A stretch of DNA of 64,000 bases, from assembly GCF_947172395.1 (NCBI RefSeq), contig NC_069092.1, positions 11,577,418-11,641,417 of the forward strand, in the 5' to 3' direction. How positions within the stretch are numbered: the first letter of the stretch is position 1; each line of letters opens with the position of its first letter. A model generated the notes under the pieces. The model was not told the DNA's origin. It ran no database searches and saw nothing but the letters and a program-made list of their open reading frames with translations. The translations under genes and the position numbers were made by a program. Shown here piece after piece: positions 31,320-43,799 of the stretch. The stretch comes from Bicyclus anynana. Its lineage: Eukaryota > Arthropoda > Insecta > Lepidoptera > Nymphalidae.

Positions 31320-32340
31320 TGTCAGTCCGTGTATTTGTCTCACGTTTCGTGTTCAGTAGCTACTTTACAAGTTTACTAGCACCGACTCGCTGTTTCAACT
31401 GCATAATTCCCGTTCCAGTGAAAATGCAGGGGAAAAGTATAGCCACAAATGATGTTATTTTCTAATATTGAAAGAATTTTCAAAATAGGTTCAGTAGATC
31501 CAGAGATTACGCCGTACATAGCCACAAACTTTACCTCTGTAAAATATTAGTATAGATTAATTAACCTTGAGTTATTTTTAAGTATGAGAGATGGTGTATC
31601 GGCCAACCGTCCAACTTTTTTTAATGCTTGGTTGCAATCACTCCTGATGGTAAGCAATGCATGCAATAGTGATACGCCTAGCCTTGCCTAGCCATTCGCT
31701 GCCCGCGAGTATTTTATCGGTGAGCCCGTCTGCGTTGAAGAAGCCGGCAGTCAGGGAATGCGGTTTTAATCTACCGTTGTGAGCCATTTAAAAAATCTTT
31801 ATATTCTTCTATCGCGCGGAGGATGATACTGTGCTCGCCTATTGTCCTTAGTGGGTTTTATATTTTTTTACATGGCACGTAACGGATACGATGGACGACC
31901 GGTCGTCCATTTAGGAATCAAATGGCTAGATGATTCATTCTTCACTTAAAATACCCACGTTTTAGGTATAACTTCTATACGAATGGACCGTTTATGTGTC
32001 TTTTTCTTTTAATGCTGATGTGATAGACAGACAGACAGACACGTCAAACATGTAACACCCCTGTTTTTCGACGAGGGTTAAAACTTAAATAATTGAGTCT
32101 TATAGTCTATCTACCACTACGATATCGCGATTAAAATACTGTAACGCTGTCAGTATTACGATCTCAGCGTTTAAACTTAAACTCTTGATGTTACGTCTTT
32201 TCTGACTTAAGATATTACCTCTTTATTCCTGAAGAAATAATGTTACGGAAACTCGGTTAAAGTTGAGATGGGATAGGGCATAAATTCCGCAAGTTTTCCT
32301 TTAAGAAAATTGAATATTCATGGTGAAGAATATTCTGTAC
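31320..32340. other. Repeat mosaic, no gene seen
   Basis: Helitron-like remnants (31385-31560, ending TATTAGTATAGATT) and a diverged piece of another element near 31610-31760 (GGTTGCAATCACTCCTGATGGTAAG). No exon. Confidence 0.45.
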
Positions 32341-32347
32341 TTCTTCT

Positions 32348-32638
32348 TACATATAAAATACTAGCGGACTACCGCGACTTCGTCGTGGAATTCAGTTTTT
32401 CACAAATCCCACGGGAACCATGGATTTTTCCGGTAGGTAAAGTAGCCTATATGTTAATCTATACTAATATTATAAAGCTGAAGAGTTTGTTTGGTTTAAC
32501 GCGATAATCTCAGGAATTACTGGCCCAATTTGAAAAATTCTTTCAGTGTTAGATAGCCCATTTATCGAGAAAGGATATAGCCTATATTATCCCTACGGGA
32601 ACAGAAACCACGCGGGTAAAAACGCGGCGTCAGCTAGT
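32348..32638 (+). mobile_element. Two abutting Helitron-like pieces
   Basis: A piece with TACTAGCGGACTACCGCGACTTCG (32350-32456) is followed by a copy from TCTATACTAATATTATAAAGCTG (32459) to GCGGCGTCAGCTAGT (32638). No coding capacity. Confidence 0.65.
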
Positions 32639-32753
32639 CCAGAGTAAAATCTATTTCCATTTAAAATTTCAGCCAAATCGCTTTAGTAGGCATTATAGAG
32701 TAACAGACGCTGTAAGAGTAAGAGTAAGAAAGTAAGCCGTAAGAGTAAGAAAC

Positions 32754-33064
32754 GCTGTGATAGTCCAGTGGATACGACCTCTGCCTCCGATTCCGGAGGG
32801 TGTGGGTTCGAATCTGATCGGGGGCATGCACCTCCAACTTTTTCAGTTGTGTTCGTTTTAAGAAATTAAATATGACGTGTCTCAAAACGGTGAAGGAAAA
32901 ACATCGTGAGGAAACCTGCATACTAGAGAATTTTCATAATTCTCTGCGTGTGTGAAGTCTGCCAATCCGCATTGGGCCAGCGTGGTGGACTATTGGCCTA
33001 ACCCCTCTCATTTTGTGAGGAGACTCGAGCTCTGCAGTGAGCCGAATATGGGTTGATATTGATG
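32754..33064 (+). repeat. SINE-B copy, full length
   Basis: GCTGTGATAGTCCAGTGGATACG to GAGCCGAATATGGGTTGATATTGATGA. Confidence 0.9.
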
Positions 33065-33592
33065 AAAGAGACATACAAACTTTCGCGTTTATAATATTGG
33101 AGTAGGATGTATAGTCATAAAATATTTTTTATATTGCCAGAGTGTTTCCAACTCAGCATATAAATAATATAAAAGCAAGATAACTCGGGATTGGCTGAAT
33201 AGAAAGAGTCCAAAAACGGGACCTTTTCCAAGCGAAATAGAAATAAATGATAACCTTTGTATTGTCTCATACATTCAATTCAATACGTTGGCTCCAGGAA
33301 TCCCCAGGAGGTACTATAAAGATATGATTCGAAATCACGATTGTATCTGTATCGGAGAGGTATTTAATTCTCTGGGGATATCGTTTTGTTTGAACCCGGC
33401 TGAGTACCAAACACCAAACAGATTCCTTTGACAAATAAACCCAAAGCACGTAACCTAAGAAGTAGGCAATACAATGCCAAAGTGTTTCCACATTCAACGA
33501 TTCTTTCATCTTCTTTTCTGTGGGAATACGGGGATAAAATATAGCCTTTGAAAATTGGTAAATCTATGTTAATTGGTTAATTGGATGATTTA

Positions 33593-33950
33593 TCATTATC
33601 AACCCATATTCGGCTCCCTGCTAAACTCGAGTCTCATCTTAGTATAGCCGTGATAGCCCAGTGGATAAGACCTCTGCCTCTGATTCCGAAGGACGTGGGT
33701 TCGAATCCGGTCCGGGGCATGTACACCCAACTTTTCAGTTATGTGCATTTTAAGAATTGTTTCTTAAAATACACATAACTTTTCAGCTTATTTTAAGAAA
33801 TATCACGTGTCTCAAACGGTAAAGGAAAAACATCGTAAGGAAACCTACATTCCAGAGATTTTTCTTAATTATCTTCGTGTGTAAAGTCTGCCAGTCAGCG
33901 TGGTGGACTATTGGCCTAGCCCCTCTGACTCTGAGAGGACACTCGATGAT
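33593..33950 (+). repeat. SINE-B copy next to an inverted SINE-B fragment
   Basis: A minus-strand fragment (33593-33641, CAACCCATATTCGGCTCCCTG) abuts a plus-strand copy (33644-33950) with head GCCGTGATAGCCCAGTGG. The plus copy contains a short internal repeat of its TTAAGAA/ACACATAACTTTTCAG stretch. Confidence 0.82.
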
Positions 33951-34252
33951 ATATTGGTAAGATAACTTATTTTCAAAATCAGTTTATTAGATCTAGGGTC
34001 ATGCCCCCTTTACACTCACAAACTTCTACTACATCGAAAAAAAATCTCATTACAACCGTAATACATGTTTTTGAACTAATTTTGAGTTAAAAAACAAAAT
34101 CCTTGAAGTTTAGCCAGTGGTAGTTCGGCAGTCTAATCTTCAACTTAAATTAGATTCTTTTATTTTAGGTAGCTTTTTTGCCCACTTTGCTGGTAGCTAA
34201 TCTACTTCCGGTTCAAAAGACACATTTCACTAAGAAGAGACGACAAATAAAC

Positions 34253-34579
34253 TCAGCTCTCTCTCACTTTTAACATAATGATTATTGAAACACAGCGAAT
34301 ACAAAATCGGATCGTAACATGAGGAAACAATCTAACGATGGATTTATTCGAGTAATTTGTACGCGAAGCTTCAGACAAGCCGGCATCGACAAATGTCTGC
34401 GTACATTTTTGCAAGAAAACTTTTATGTACGTTGTTAGACCAAGTTGAAGATTTAATAAGATTTCCTTAGGACCTCGCTCGCACGTGTCTGGAGAATGTA
34501 CACAAGGCACTAACAATGTTCCTTGTAAGTTTGCAACTTTGGATTTGTCTCTTTTCTTGCCTAATTGAACAGGCTTCAC
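34253..34579 (-). CDS. Unrecognised 108-codon ORF, possible exon
   Basis: A minus-strand open frame with several Cys. A CAATTAG just before GCAAGAAAAG could be an acceptor. I recognise no domain, see no leader peptide, and no repeat family obvious to me covers it. A chance ORF in a repeat remnant is equally likely. Confidence 0.18.
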   Translation of the reverse strand: MKPVQLGKKRDKSKVANLQGTLLVPCVHSPDTCERGPKEILLNLQLGLTTYIKVFLQKCTQTFVDAGLSEASRTNYSNKSIVRLFPHVTIRFCIRCVSIIIMLKVRES

Positions 34580-34766
34580 TTAATAATGGCTATACATTGT
34601 GACACGAAAAAAGAAATATTTTTTTTAATAGTAGTTAAGATTTTTGTCAAAATTATTAGGTATTAATTAGTTTAACGTTTATACCTTTAGTACATCATGC
34701 ACATTTTAACGTCACAAAATGGACGACAACTTTTTAGACGTTCGGAAAATTTTTAAAAATACATCT

Positions 34767-34965
34767 ATACTAATATTATAAAACTGAAGAGTTTGTTTGT
34801 TTGTTTGATTGAACGCGATAATCTCAGGAACTACTGGTCCGATTTAAAAAAAATTTCAGTGTTTGATAGCCCATTTATCGAGGAAGGCTATAGGCTATAT
34901 ATTATCCCTGTATTTCTACGGGAACGGAAACCACGCGAGTGAAACCGCGCGGCGTCAGCTAGTAT
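34767..34965 (+). mobile_element. Helitron-like element, complete ends
   Basis: Starts TCTATACTAATATTATAAAACTG and ends GCGCGGCGTCAGCTAGT, about 200 bp. Near-identical in reverse to 63068-63269. Non-autonomous. Confidence 0.75.
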
Positions 34966-34997
34966 CTAATATTTAAATTAGGTTTAAAAAATCCTTC

Positions 34998-35298
34998 ATC
35001 ATCATCATCATTAACAACCCATATTCTGCTCGTTGCTGAGCACGAGTCTCCTCTCAGAATGAGAGGAGTTAGGCCTTAGTCCACCACGCTGACCAAATGC
35101 GGATTGGCCGACTTCACACACGTTGAGAATTAAGAAAATTCTCAGGTATGCAGGTTTCTTCACGATGTTTTTCCTTCGCCGTTAGAGGCACGTGATATTT
35201 AATTTCGTAAAATGCACACAACTAAAAAATTGGAGGTGCATGACCCGGACCGGATTTGAACTTACGCCAATCGAAGGCAGAGAGGCAGAGATTACCGA
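34998..35298 (-). repeat. SINE-B copy
   Basis: CATCATCATCATTAACAACCC to the decayed tRNA head (GGATTTGAACTTACGCC). Confidence 0.85.
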
Positions 35299-35310
35299 TA
35301 TTAATTAATA

Positions 35311-36130
35311 TAATCATTTTCAGCCGATGGACGTCCACTGCTGGACATAGGCCTCTTGCATGGACCTCCAAGCATAACGATCTCGAGCCGCCAGCATCCA
35401 GCGGTTTCCTGCAATCCGCTTGATGTCCTCTGTCCACCTAGTGGGGGGTCGACCAACACTACGCTTTCCGGTGCGGGGTCGCCATTCCAACACCTTGGGA
35501 CCCCAACGTCCATCGGCTCTTCGAACTATGTGGCCTGCCCATTGCCACTTCAGCTTCGCGACTCGCTGAGCTATGTCGTTTGTTTGGTTCGTCTGCGGAT
35601 CTCCTCATTTCTGATTCGATCACGCAGAGAAACTCCAAGCATAGATCGCTCCATCGCCCGCTGAGTGATTTTGAGCCTTCTAATGAGGCCCATAGTTAGC
35701 GACCAGGTTTCGGATCCGTATGTCATCACTGGCAACACGCACTGTTCGAAGACTTTCGTCTTCAGGCTCTGAGGAATTTCGGACGAAAAGATGTCGCGGA
35801 GTTTCCCGAACGCGGCCCAGCCGAGCTGGATTCGGCGATTTACCTCTTTCTCGAAATTGGACCTTCCTAACTGGACTGTGTGTTCTAGGTATATATACTC
35901 GTCTACAATTTCGAGCGCAGAGTCCTCAACAATAACTGGGTGGAGCGTTACATGAGCATTAGACATGATCTTCGTCTTGCTCATGTTCATTTTTAGGCCC
36001 ACACGTTGAGAAACTCTGCTGAGGTCGTTGAGCATGGTACTAAGGTCATCCAGAGTCTCTGCCATAATGACCACATCGTCGGCAAACCGTAGTTGAGTGA
36101 TGTACTCACCATTGATGTTGATGCCAAATC
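35311..36130 (-). mobile_element. RTE-type LINE, 820-bp 3' end with partial RT
   Basis: The minus strand encodes about 167 codons (36074-35571) of an RTE-clade reverse transcriptase: LNDLSRVSQRVGLKMNMSKT, then EYIYLEHTVQLGRSNFEKEV and VFEQCVLPVMTYGSETWSL. These are the thumb and C-terminal end after the catalytic palm. The 3' UTR follows with CAGCAGTGGACGTCCATCGGC. It is 5' truncated, so it cannot move on its own. It is the longest and freshest RTE copy here. Confidence 0.9.
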
Positions 36131-36139
36131 CGTTCCAAT

Positions 36140-36840
36140 TAATATAATATCATTATATTAATATATCATACTTCGGACCCGGATTCCATGTACTACATGA
36201 AATTAATGTTGTTAAATATTAAATTTGATATGAGTCAACCACCTATCACATTTACCTAATAACTTGTTCATAAAGCCAATAAATAGAAGATTACTAAGTG
36301 TATTTTACATTGGCCGTATCTAATTCGATGACGTAACGTTATGTCTTCATTCAATACTCTGTAAGTGTACAGTTAATCAGAGTCTACGTGCCTTATCTAG
36401 AACACCTGCAATTGACAAGGCAATCCAAGTTAATTTAAAAGGCACTCAGCTATTCTAAGCTTGAGGTATTATAGGAAAATTAAATTTTAAAGGTGACATT
36501 TTGAAACGGGTCAGCGGGGAAAAGTGTAATTTTAAAAGAATTTCCTTTTTCTACGTATTTAAAAATAAATAATGAAATAGACATTGGAGGAACATTTGTA
36601 TTTCGTCGAGCAGTGGCGTGCACTAAGTGTGTAATTAGGGAAAGCACTATCAAATTGTAAAAAGCTCAACTAAATGTTTAAATATCATAGAATATTATTG
36701 AAAACTAACTATACAGCTATGATCTGGCAAGATATCATAATTTGTGGACGGATACCGACCAAGTAGCGACGAAATTTTCAAAAAAATATGCAAAGATGTC
36801 TAGGATGTATGATTAGTATGTTTTTCACTATCGTGAGTAC
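36140..36840. other. AT-rich stretch, no gene seen
   Basis: No exon or recognisable repeat apart from short AT runs. Confidence 0.4.
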
Positions 36841-36850
36841 ATACACTGAG

Positions 36851-37142
36851 AGCCGTGACAGCCCAGTGGATATTACATCTACAACTTTTCAATTGTGTAC
36901 ATTTAAAGAAATTAAATATAATTAAATTTCTCAAACGGTGAAGGAAAAACATCGTGAAGAAACCTACATACCTACCTAAGAATTTTCACAATTCTCTGCG
37001 TGTGTGAAGTCTGCCAATCCGCATTGGGCCACCAGCGTGGTGGACTATTGGCCTAACCCCTCGCATTCTGAGAGAAGACTCGAGCTCGAGGCACTCTCCT
37101 CTCTCGAAAGAGAGTAAGCCGAATATGGGTTGATAATGATGA
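36851..37142 (+). repeat. SINE-B copy with internal deletion
   Basis: AGCCGTGACAGCCCAGTGGATATTAC, then a jump to CAACTTTTCAATTGTGTAC; end CCGAATATGGGTTGATAATGATGA. Confidence 0.85.
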
Positions 37143-37199
37143 GTACATACGATACTATAATCATAGTTAAGCGTGCAAAGCGTTATCTTCTCTCTAAAG

Positions 37200-38870
37200 C
37201 GCAACAGTGGACAAGCGCCTTAAAACTAAAAATAAATTTGCAAAAAAAAATATATTAAAGAATATTGTAAGTATACATTTCAGCTGAGATGAGATAGTTC
37301 TTCAGTAGCGCGAGTTTTGTAGAGTGGTCGAGTTTTTCATTACTTTTTCAATATGGCCGGCGGCTGCGGAAAATAAAACAGAGTTATTGCGGCCTGGATT
37401 GTATCAGAAACAAAGATCAACTTTGTTTCAAAGACTCGTCAAGATGTAATCGAGAGGAAAATATTTCGTGTAGCGCCTCTTTCTTTTTTTTTTAATTTTT
37501 CTCATTTGCGTCTTCGCCTGCAACAATATAAAATTTAAAAGATGAAATTGAAGATGGAAGCAAAAAAACATTGATTAAAAAAAGAAATCTGATTTTAAAT
37601 ATATCTCAAACTGCATATCTAACAGCGGCGAAGAGTTCATGCAAACCGATTACTGCCGGGTTACCTTTAAAAATGCATGCATATTCATTGTTGTACTGTA
37701 TCTAGATAATATTTGAGAAACCGGAGTTTGTATCACGCTTTATGAATTTCCTTATCTTTGGGACGGCTTACCTACATCTAAATTCCATCCTTCGCCACTG
37801 ATATCTAATCATTTTTATACCCACGACAGTATGTGGTATTGAGGGTAGGTTATAGAGTAGAGTAGGTATATGCAATTAGTATAAGAGGGTGTAAAACCCT
37901 CTACTTTAGGGTGTTTGGCAGCTGATAAAACTGATCGTGTGTTGGGCGCGATCGGCATGATGTCATGCACATAACTACCAACATACGATCAGTTTTATCG
38001 GACGTCAAGCCGTCAGCGCTGCATGCATGTGAGCTTACTTGATTGTAAGTGGATGACATTAGAAACAAATTTCCAAAACTAGTCCGATTTTGATGAAGTT
38101 TTCAGTGATAGGTTCCGGTTTGAATTGTGCATGTTTTTAGATTCAAGTAGTTTTATTTTACTTTTATTATTTTTTATAATTAGTCTATCAAATAAAATTA
38201 AATCTCATAATATAACATAGAGGACCTGCGTTCTTTAGCCACTGGGTACAAATTAATTGACATTTTCTAATTTGGCTTGAATCTAATTTATTGGTTGAAG
38301 CCGAAAAAAACCTACCACCAGAGGATTTACCGTTCTGGTATGATGCCACTGAGAAACCAGAGGAATATTTTAATCACAAAGTATCATATCTTAGCTTACA
38401 ATTAGTAAAGCTATTATACTTCTTACGCCTTGAGACGTACGTAGGTACTCCTTACATTTTTCAATTTAGGAAATAAAATCTCGTAATTCGTCTAATGAAT
38501 AAATGATAAGTCGAAATTACTCTCTCGCTTATAAAGCTTACATAATAAAACCAGAAATAAGTGAACTTAATAAATATAAAGCAGTTTATTCATTAGGATA
38601 ATGCGGTATTCCAGAAGTAAATTGTTTTATGAGTTAACCTCACTAAACTTATAACTGGGGTGTTATACTAACAATTCATAATACACTTTGCAAATTAACT
38701 TGGCATTCTAACAATAACTTTTGCTTTTTATTCACAAAGCCTTCGCCGGCTAAAAGAATTCGTAAGAAAATTATTAGGAAATTCTTTTACGAGTTAATTA
38801 ATTTAAAGCCAGTAATTTTATAAAGTTTGCCGTTTTTAAATAAAGCTAGACAGGTATAGGTATAATCGTT
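37200..38870. other. No gene seen; old repeats
   Basis: 37290-37400 recurs at 42360-42480 (GTTTTTCATTACTTTTTCAATATGGCCG). 38297-38380 (GATTTACCGTTCTGGTATGATGCC...GAAACC) is a heavily diverged SINE-A piece, so the 61-codon ORF over it is not a gene. Confidence 0.45.
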
Positions 38871-38880
38871 ATAGACATAA

Positions 38881-39144
38881 ATCAACAACTCATATTCGGC
38901 TCACCGTTGAGCACAAGTCTCTTCTAAGAATGAGAGGGGTTAAGCTCATTGTCCACCACGCTATCCCAATGCGGATTGGCAGACTTTACACACAAAGAAA
39001 ATTATGAAAATTCTTAGGTTTAAAGTCTCTTACGATGTTTTACATTTACCATCTGAGACACAAGACATTTAATTTCTTGAAATGCACATAACTGAAAAGT
39101 TAGAGCTGCATGCCCCGGACCGGATGTGAGCCTACGTCCACGGA
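38881..39144 (-). repeat. SINE-B copy, diverged
   Basis: ATCAACAACTCATATTCGGCTC to GACCGGATGTGAGCCTACG. Confidence 0.8.
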
Positions 39145-39401
39145 ACCATATTGCGTAAAAAAGCGTAGTGTTGATCGACCTCCCACTAGGTGGACCTCTG
39201 AAATCACGCCTAGCTTAACAAAGAACCACTAGTTGCAGTTGTCACAAGAGCGTGTTGCGCTTTGGAAACGCTCAGTTTGTCAAATCAAACATTTATCGTA
39301 GTATAACTTGATAGTTATCGGGCTTTGTTTGTCAAAGGTTGCTTAGTGAAAAGTCAAATTTTAAAAGCTTTGTCTAACACATTTAATCGTTTTCAATACC
39401 C

Positions 39402-39452
39402 TAACAAGAGCCCTGTGTCCAGCCGTGGACATCCAACGGCTGATAATAATGA
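39402..39452 (+). mobile_element. RTE LINE tail remnant
   Basis: CCTGTGTCCAGCCGTGGACATCCAACGGCTGATAATAATGA. Confidence 0.55.
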
Positions 39453-39897
39453 TACACTGGTTGTTTGGCTGTAATTAATAATAAAATTCAAAACGTTGCA
39501 GGAAATAGGTACAGATTCAATTTCTTACTCAAAAGTAAATCTTATATATTTTTCCTAATTCGAAGGTAAATAATATTACGCCTTTATCAAATAAAAAGTG
39601 TTGTGAAAAAGAAAAACCGTAGGTAGAAACCGCTTAAATAAAAATAATGCGTCGAATCGCATTTCGGTCATAATCTGTAAAGAGTATTGGGGTTTTAAAG
39701 ATATTTTGCGAAAATATATCTTATTTTAATACACTTATGGTTGTAATTCGCGTGATGTTTAGATGATACGCAGGTGTGTTAGGTGTGTTTGCGTTTCATT
39801 AAGTAGCCAGGAGTTGTCTTTGAAGAGAATTTGTTCGTAACTGAACTATTATTCATATAATATGTACACGATTACTCAAGTCCTTTGACACTAAGCT

Positions 39898-40189
39898 TTT
39901 TTTTTATTTTTTACAAGTTAGCCCTTGACTACAATATCACCTGATGGTAAGTGATGATGCAGTCTAAGATGGAAGCGGGCTAACTTGTTAGGAGGAGAAT
40001 GAAAATCCACACCCCTTTCGGTTTCTACACGGCATCGTACCGGAACGCTAAATCGCTTGGCGGTACGTCTTTGCCGGTAGGGTGGTAACTAGCCACGGCC
40101 GAAGCCTCCCACCAGCCAGACCTGGACAAATTAAGAAAATCTCAATCTGCCCAGCCGGGGATCGAACCCAGGACCTCCGTTTTGTAAAT
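39898..40189 (-). repeat. SINE-A copy lacking its tRNA head end
   Basis: Poly-T tail through to GGACCTCCGTTTTGTAAAT; the last part of the head is absent. Confidence 0.88.
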
Positions 40190-40315
40190 ACAAACAAGCT
40201 GTGCGAATAGTATTTTAATCAATAGTTTTTTGTTAGACACGTTTTTAGAGTTCCGAACGTACGTACATACAAAAAGTTAACCCTTATTTTAGCGTTCATC
40301 CATAATCTTTTTAAC

Positions 40316-40522
40316 ACAAAAATGGAACCGACTTCAAAGACATATGTCAGTTATTTTGATTTTAACACAAAATTAATAAAATTTTCATGAAAATTGAATG
40401 GGGGCCAATCTGAAATTCTTTTTTTGAAAAAAAATCTGGGCATTTTTTTTTTGAAAAGAAAAATAAACACATACGCATCGAATTGACAACATCCCCCATT
40501 TTTGAAATCGGTTAAAAATCGT
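40316..40522. repeat. GTCGG-ended composite repeat, partial
   Basis: ATGGAACCGACTTCAAAGAC at one end and CATTTTTGAAATCGGTTAAAAATC at the other, with TTAACACAAAATTAAT inside as at 7130. Confidence 0.6.
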
Positions 40523-40772
40523 TACTAACCAGCTGTTTTTTTACTGTTGCTTAGTTAATAGTTTTACAATTTAACAGCCACATTGTCCTACAAATTGCGT
40601 CTACAAAGTTGAGCGTCTCATCAAAATGAAGCTACTCACGGAAAATTAACTTGATAGTAATCAATTGTAAAAATGCTCCCCGGGTCCTGGACACTTTGTT
40701 ATCGTGTAACACAGCCCTGCGTTACAACAAATATATTAAAAACTGCTTTTCAACAATAACAGTGACTATATA

Positions 40773-41181
40773 ATGATTTATTTATTTTGCTATCATCCGC
40801 GAAAAGTCGACGAACCCATGCGACAACGTCACCCAGGTCCGACAAAATACTCTCCACGTACGTTTCACCCCTGACTATGGGCCTTATTAGAAGGCTCAAA
40901 GCTGCTGGATGCTGGCGGCTCGAGATCGTTGTGCTTGGAGGTCCATACAAGAGGCCTATGTCCAGCAGTGGACGTCTATCGGCTGATAAGGTACGTTTCA
41001 CCCCGAAACCGGAGCATCCTCAGGAGATGTTGACTGTACAACGTGCAATTGCAAAGTGCATGGCTTTGTATGCTCCGGTTTCGGGGTGAAACGTACGTGG
41101 AGAGTATTTTGTCGGATCTGGGTGACGTTGTCGCATGGGTTCGTCGACTTTTCGCGAATGATAGCAAAATAAATAAATCAT
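40773..41181. mobile_element. Foldback (palindromic) MITE with TA ends
   Basis: Arms of about 115 bp are about 98 percent identical: ATGATTTATTTATTTTGCTATC... and its complement, including GTCGACGAACCCATGCGACAACG and CTCTCCACGTACGTTTCACCCC. TA flanks both ends (40771 and 41182), as expected for Tc1/mariner-type insertion. The left arm is split by an RTE insertion. Both arms give mirror ORFs that are not genes. Confidence 0.82.
40872..40990 (+). mobile_element. Short RTE insertion with 14-bp target duplication
   Basis: GTACGTTTCACCCC occurs at 40858-40871 and again at 40991-41004. Between them lies an RTE 3' piece with an internal deletion (TGGGCCTTATTAGAAGGCTCAAA joined to GCTGCTGGATGCTGGCGG) ending GGCTGATAAG. 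Confidence 0.88.
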
Positions 41182-41587
41182 TAAATAATCATGATGAACT
41201 TCAGCAAAGTAACGCCTGCTTGTATCCAATAACAGTGACATTTTTTTTTATTTCCACAACATCAACCGACTGGCCGGCATGTGTAATTTTAATATATAAC
41301 TTTCAACGTGTTAAAATACGCAACACCTGGGCAATAAATCAGTAGATACTGCAAATTTTGCCGGCCAAACATAATTCAGATCTGCCTCAACAGGGTCTGT
41401 TTATCTGCCTTATCTACGGTGCCGGGCCAATTAACCTAGAAACTGCGGGTTCCTCATAATTTAATACACTAAAGGGCATTTTATACACCGACGGCGTAAT
41501 GGCAACAATGGAACGGACAGGTATCTCTCAACCTTGTTGTTTTTATGCTGGGAAGATGAGAATGTTCTTTTATTTTGTTTTGACCTA

Positions 41588-41803
41588 TACTAGCCGACAC
41601 TTGCGAGTTCGTCTGCGTGTAGTTCAGTTTACCACAAATCCCGCGGGATCCTTGGATGTTTCCGGTATAAAAAGTAGCATATGTATTATTTCAGTGTAAA
41701 ATTTATTTCCATTCCAAATTTCAGCCAAATCGGTTCAGTAGTAGCCGCGTTAGAGAGTAACAAACATCCATACAAACTTTCGCGTTTATGATATTAGTAG
41801 GAA
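41588..41803 (-). mobile_element. Helitron-like element
   Basis: Left end ACTAGCCGACACTTGCGAGTTCG and right end ACTTTCGCGTTTATGATATTAGTAG, minus orientation. Confidence 0.6.
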
Positions 41804-41970
41804 GTAGGATTTATTCATGCGGTTTTACCAATAGATAATGTTATTTATGAAGAAGGTTTCGGTTTATAATTTGTCTTTTTAAATAACTATAAAAAATTAC
41901 AAATTTTTATAGAATTTTATAGAATTATAAAAATCTTTTTTAGAACTATATTTTTATAGAAGTATAAAAA

Positions 41971-42295
41971 TCTAGCGGACGCCCGCGACGTCGTCCGCCC
42001 TTAGACCTCCTCAATCCGGCCCTCTCGCAAAATCGGTTTTTAACGGACTTTTACTATCTACAAACTACCTCCCTGCCAAATTTCATCTTTGTACGTCAAG
42101 CGGTTATTGAGATTTCGTGATGAATGACCATTCATCACTAAATCTATCATTTATATATTAATATGCGATGGCATGTCATTATCTTTTGGGAATAACTTGG
42201 TATATCTACCTATTTTTTTTTCTAGAAATGTTCACATACCTGCGAGTAGACTACTATGAATGTTTACTCGCGGACGAAGTGGCGGGCATTTGTTA
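41971..42295 (-). mobile_element. Helitron-like fragments
   Basis: CTAGCGGACGCCCGCGACGTCGTCCGCC is the family's 3' terminus on the minus strand; a second terminal piece (CGCGGACGAAGTGGCGGGC) is at about 42270. Confidence 0.55.
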
Positions 42296-42735
42296 GTTCA
42301 GAATAAAAAAAACAGTGAAAAATGTAAGTTTGAAACGAATTAAAAAATTAACCACTCGCTATGAAATAGTTTTTCAATAACGTGAGTTTTGAGAGTGGTC
42401 GAGTTTTTCATTACTTTTTCAATATGGCCGCCAGCTGTGGAAAATAAAACAGAGTTATTGTGCCCTGGATTGTATCAGAAAAAGTACAAGTCTCTTTCAA
42501 AGTTTACGTATTGAACTGCACTCGGTGAATTAAAAAGCATTCTGTAAAATTGTTTTGTCGCGAATTGGTATGCACTCGGTTAAGCAACGATTATACCTAT
42601 CAGTAGCTTATCATCATAATCTGCCTATTTTTAACAACCCACTACAAGAAGGCCATGCCTCATTTTTATAGAAGAAGGGATATGGAACTTATAACCACCA
42701 TGCTGCTCAAGTGCGGATTAGCAGGCACTTATTAC

Positions 42736-43178
42736 CATCAACACCATCAATAAGAGCCAATGGACGTCCACTGGCATTTTGCATGGATTTCAAAACTTTT
42801 TTCAAATTTTGGAAAAGAAATGTTTAACATGACTGGCTTTTGACTTATATACCTATTGTTAAATGGTGATAAACTAAATAAAACTGGCTGTGTTTGTTGT
42901 GGGCTCTTTTCAGACGAAGGCGCGTTTGAAACCCTCGTAAATTCAAATTTATGTTTTTGACTAATTATTATTACCATTATCTTAATTTCTGATGGTTAAG
43001 TGCTTGTAAAATAAGCCTAATTGAAATAAATGAATATTAACTATTTACTATAAACAAAACGGTCTAAACCGGCCGGCTCCCTGCAACCCGCTTGATATCC
43101 TCGGTTTAACTAGTGGGGGTCAACCAACACTGTGCTTTCCGGTGCGGGTTCGCCAATCCTGCACCTTGGGACCCCAAA
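42736..43178 (-). mobile_element. Scattered RTE LINE tail pieces
   Basis: CAATGGACGTCCACTGGC...TTGCATGGA at 42757-42790 and CTGCAACCCGCTTGATATCCTCGG...ACCTTGGGACCCC at 43080-43178 are two parts of an RTE 3' end separated by about 290 bp of other sequence. Confidence 0.55.
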
Positions 43179-43321
43179 ATGGGGCACTTATACATATCAG
43201 TAACTCTGGGTTTAAAGGTATCAGTAATTTTTGAGAGAATCACAGACACAAAATACGTGAAATAGGCACAGAAAGCATATGTGATATAGGTATACTTAAT
43301 AGGTAAGCGTACATTTTTTTT

Positions 43322-43424
43322 CAATACATTTTTAGAAAGTCGGTATAATTTCAACAGAACAAAAAAAAAAAAAAATACCGACCGAATTGAGAACCTCCTC
43401 CTTTTTGAAGTCGGTTAAAAATAC
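43322..43424. repeat. GTCGG-ended composite repeat, end piece
   Basis: TTTTTAGAAAGTCGGTATAATTTC and CCTCCTCCTTTTTGAAGTCGGTTAAAAATAC flank an A-run. Confidence 0.6.
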
Positions 43425-43799
43425 AAAGACGCTTACGTCACTGCAGTCAGTAATCAAACAATAATCCAATAAAATTGTGTTCATACTGAATATATTAAGT
43501 TAATAAATATGAAATATGATTACATTGTTTTCCTTTTGCATTATTTGCATTAAATTCAGGTGAGAGATGGAAAGTGGGTCGCGAGTGTACAATAATGCTG
43601 GAAACACACTGATATTTAGATATAATATGAGAAATATAACTGACAAAGTTTAAGTTTAAGGCTTAAACTACAAATATCAATAACTCTAATATTGTATTTT
43701 AATAAAAGAAGAATTTTCACTATTTTTGTATGTCAGCTTTCTGTTTCTTTTCTTTCTTCGTTGAAAATAAAAATACTCGTGTAATAATTAATTCGATAT

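Noticed and set aside
35571..36074. 167-codon ORF as a host gene
   Set aside because: It is the C-terminal end of an RTE-type reverse transcriptase with the LINE 3' UTR attached.
38291..38476. 61-codon ORF with MVEAEKNLPPEDLPFWYD
   Set aside because: Looks protein-like but lies on a diverged SINE-A segment (GTTCTGGTATGATGCC...GAAACC).
40787..41345. ORFs with YVESILSDLGDVVAWVRRLF on both strands
   Set aside because: Mirror readings of the two arms of the foldback element. One arm is broken by an RTE piece.
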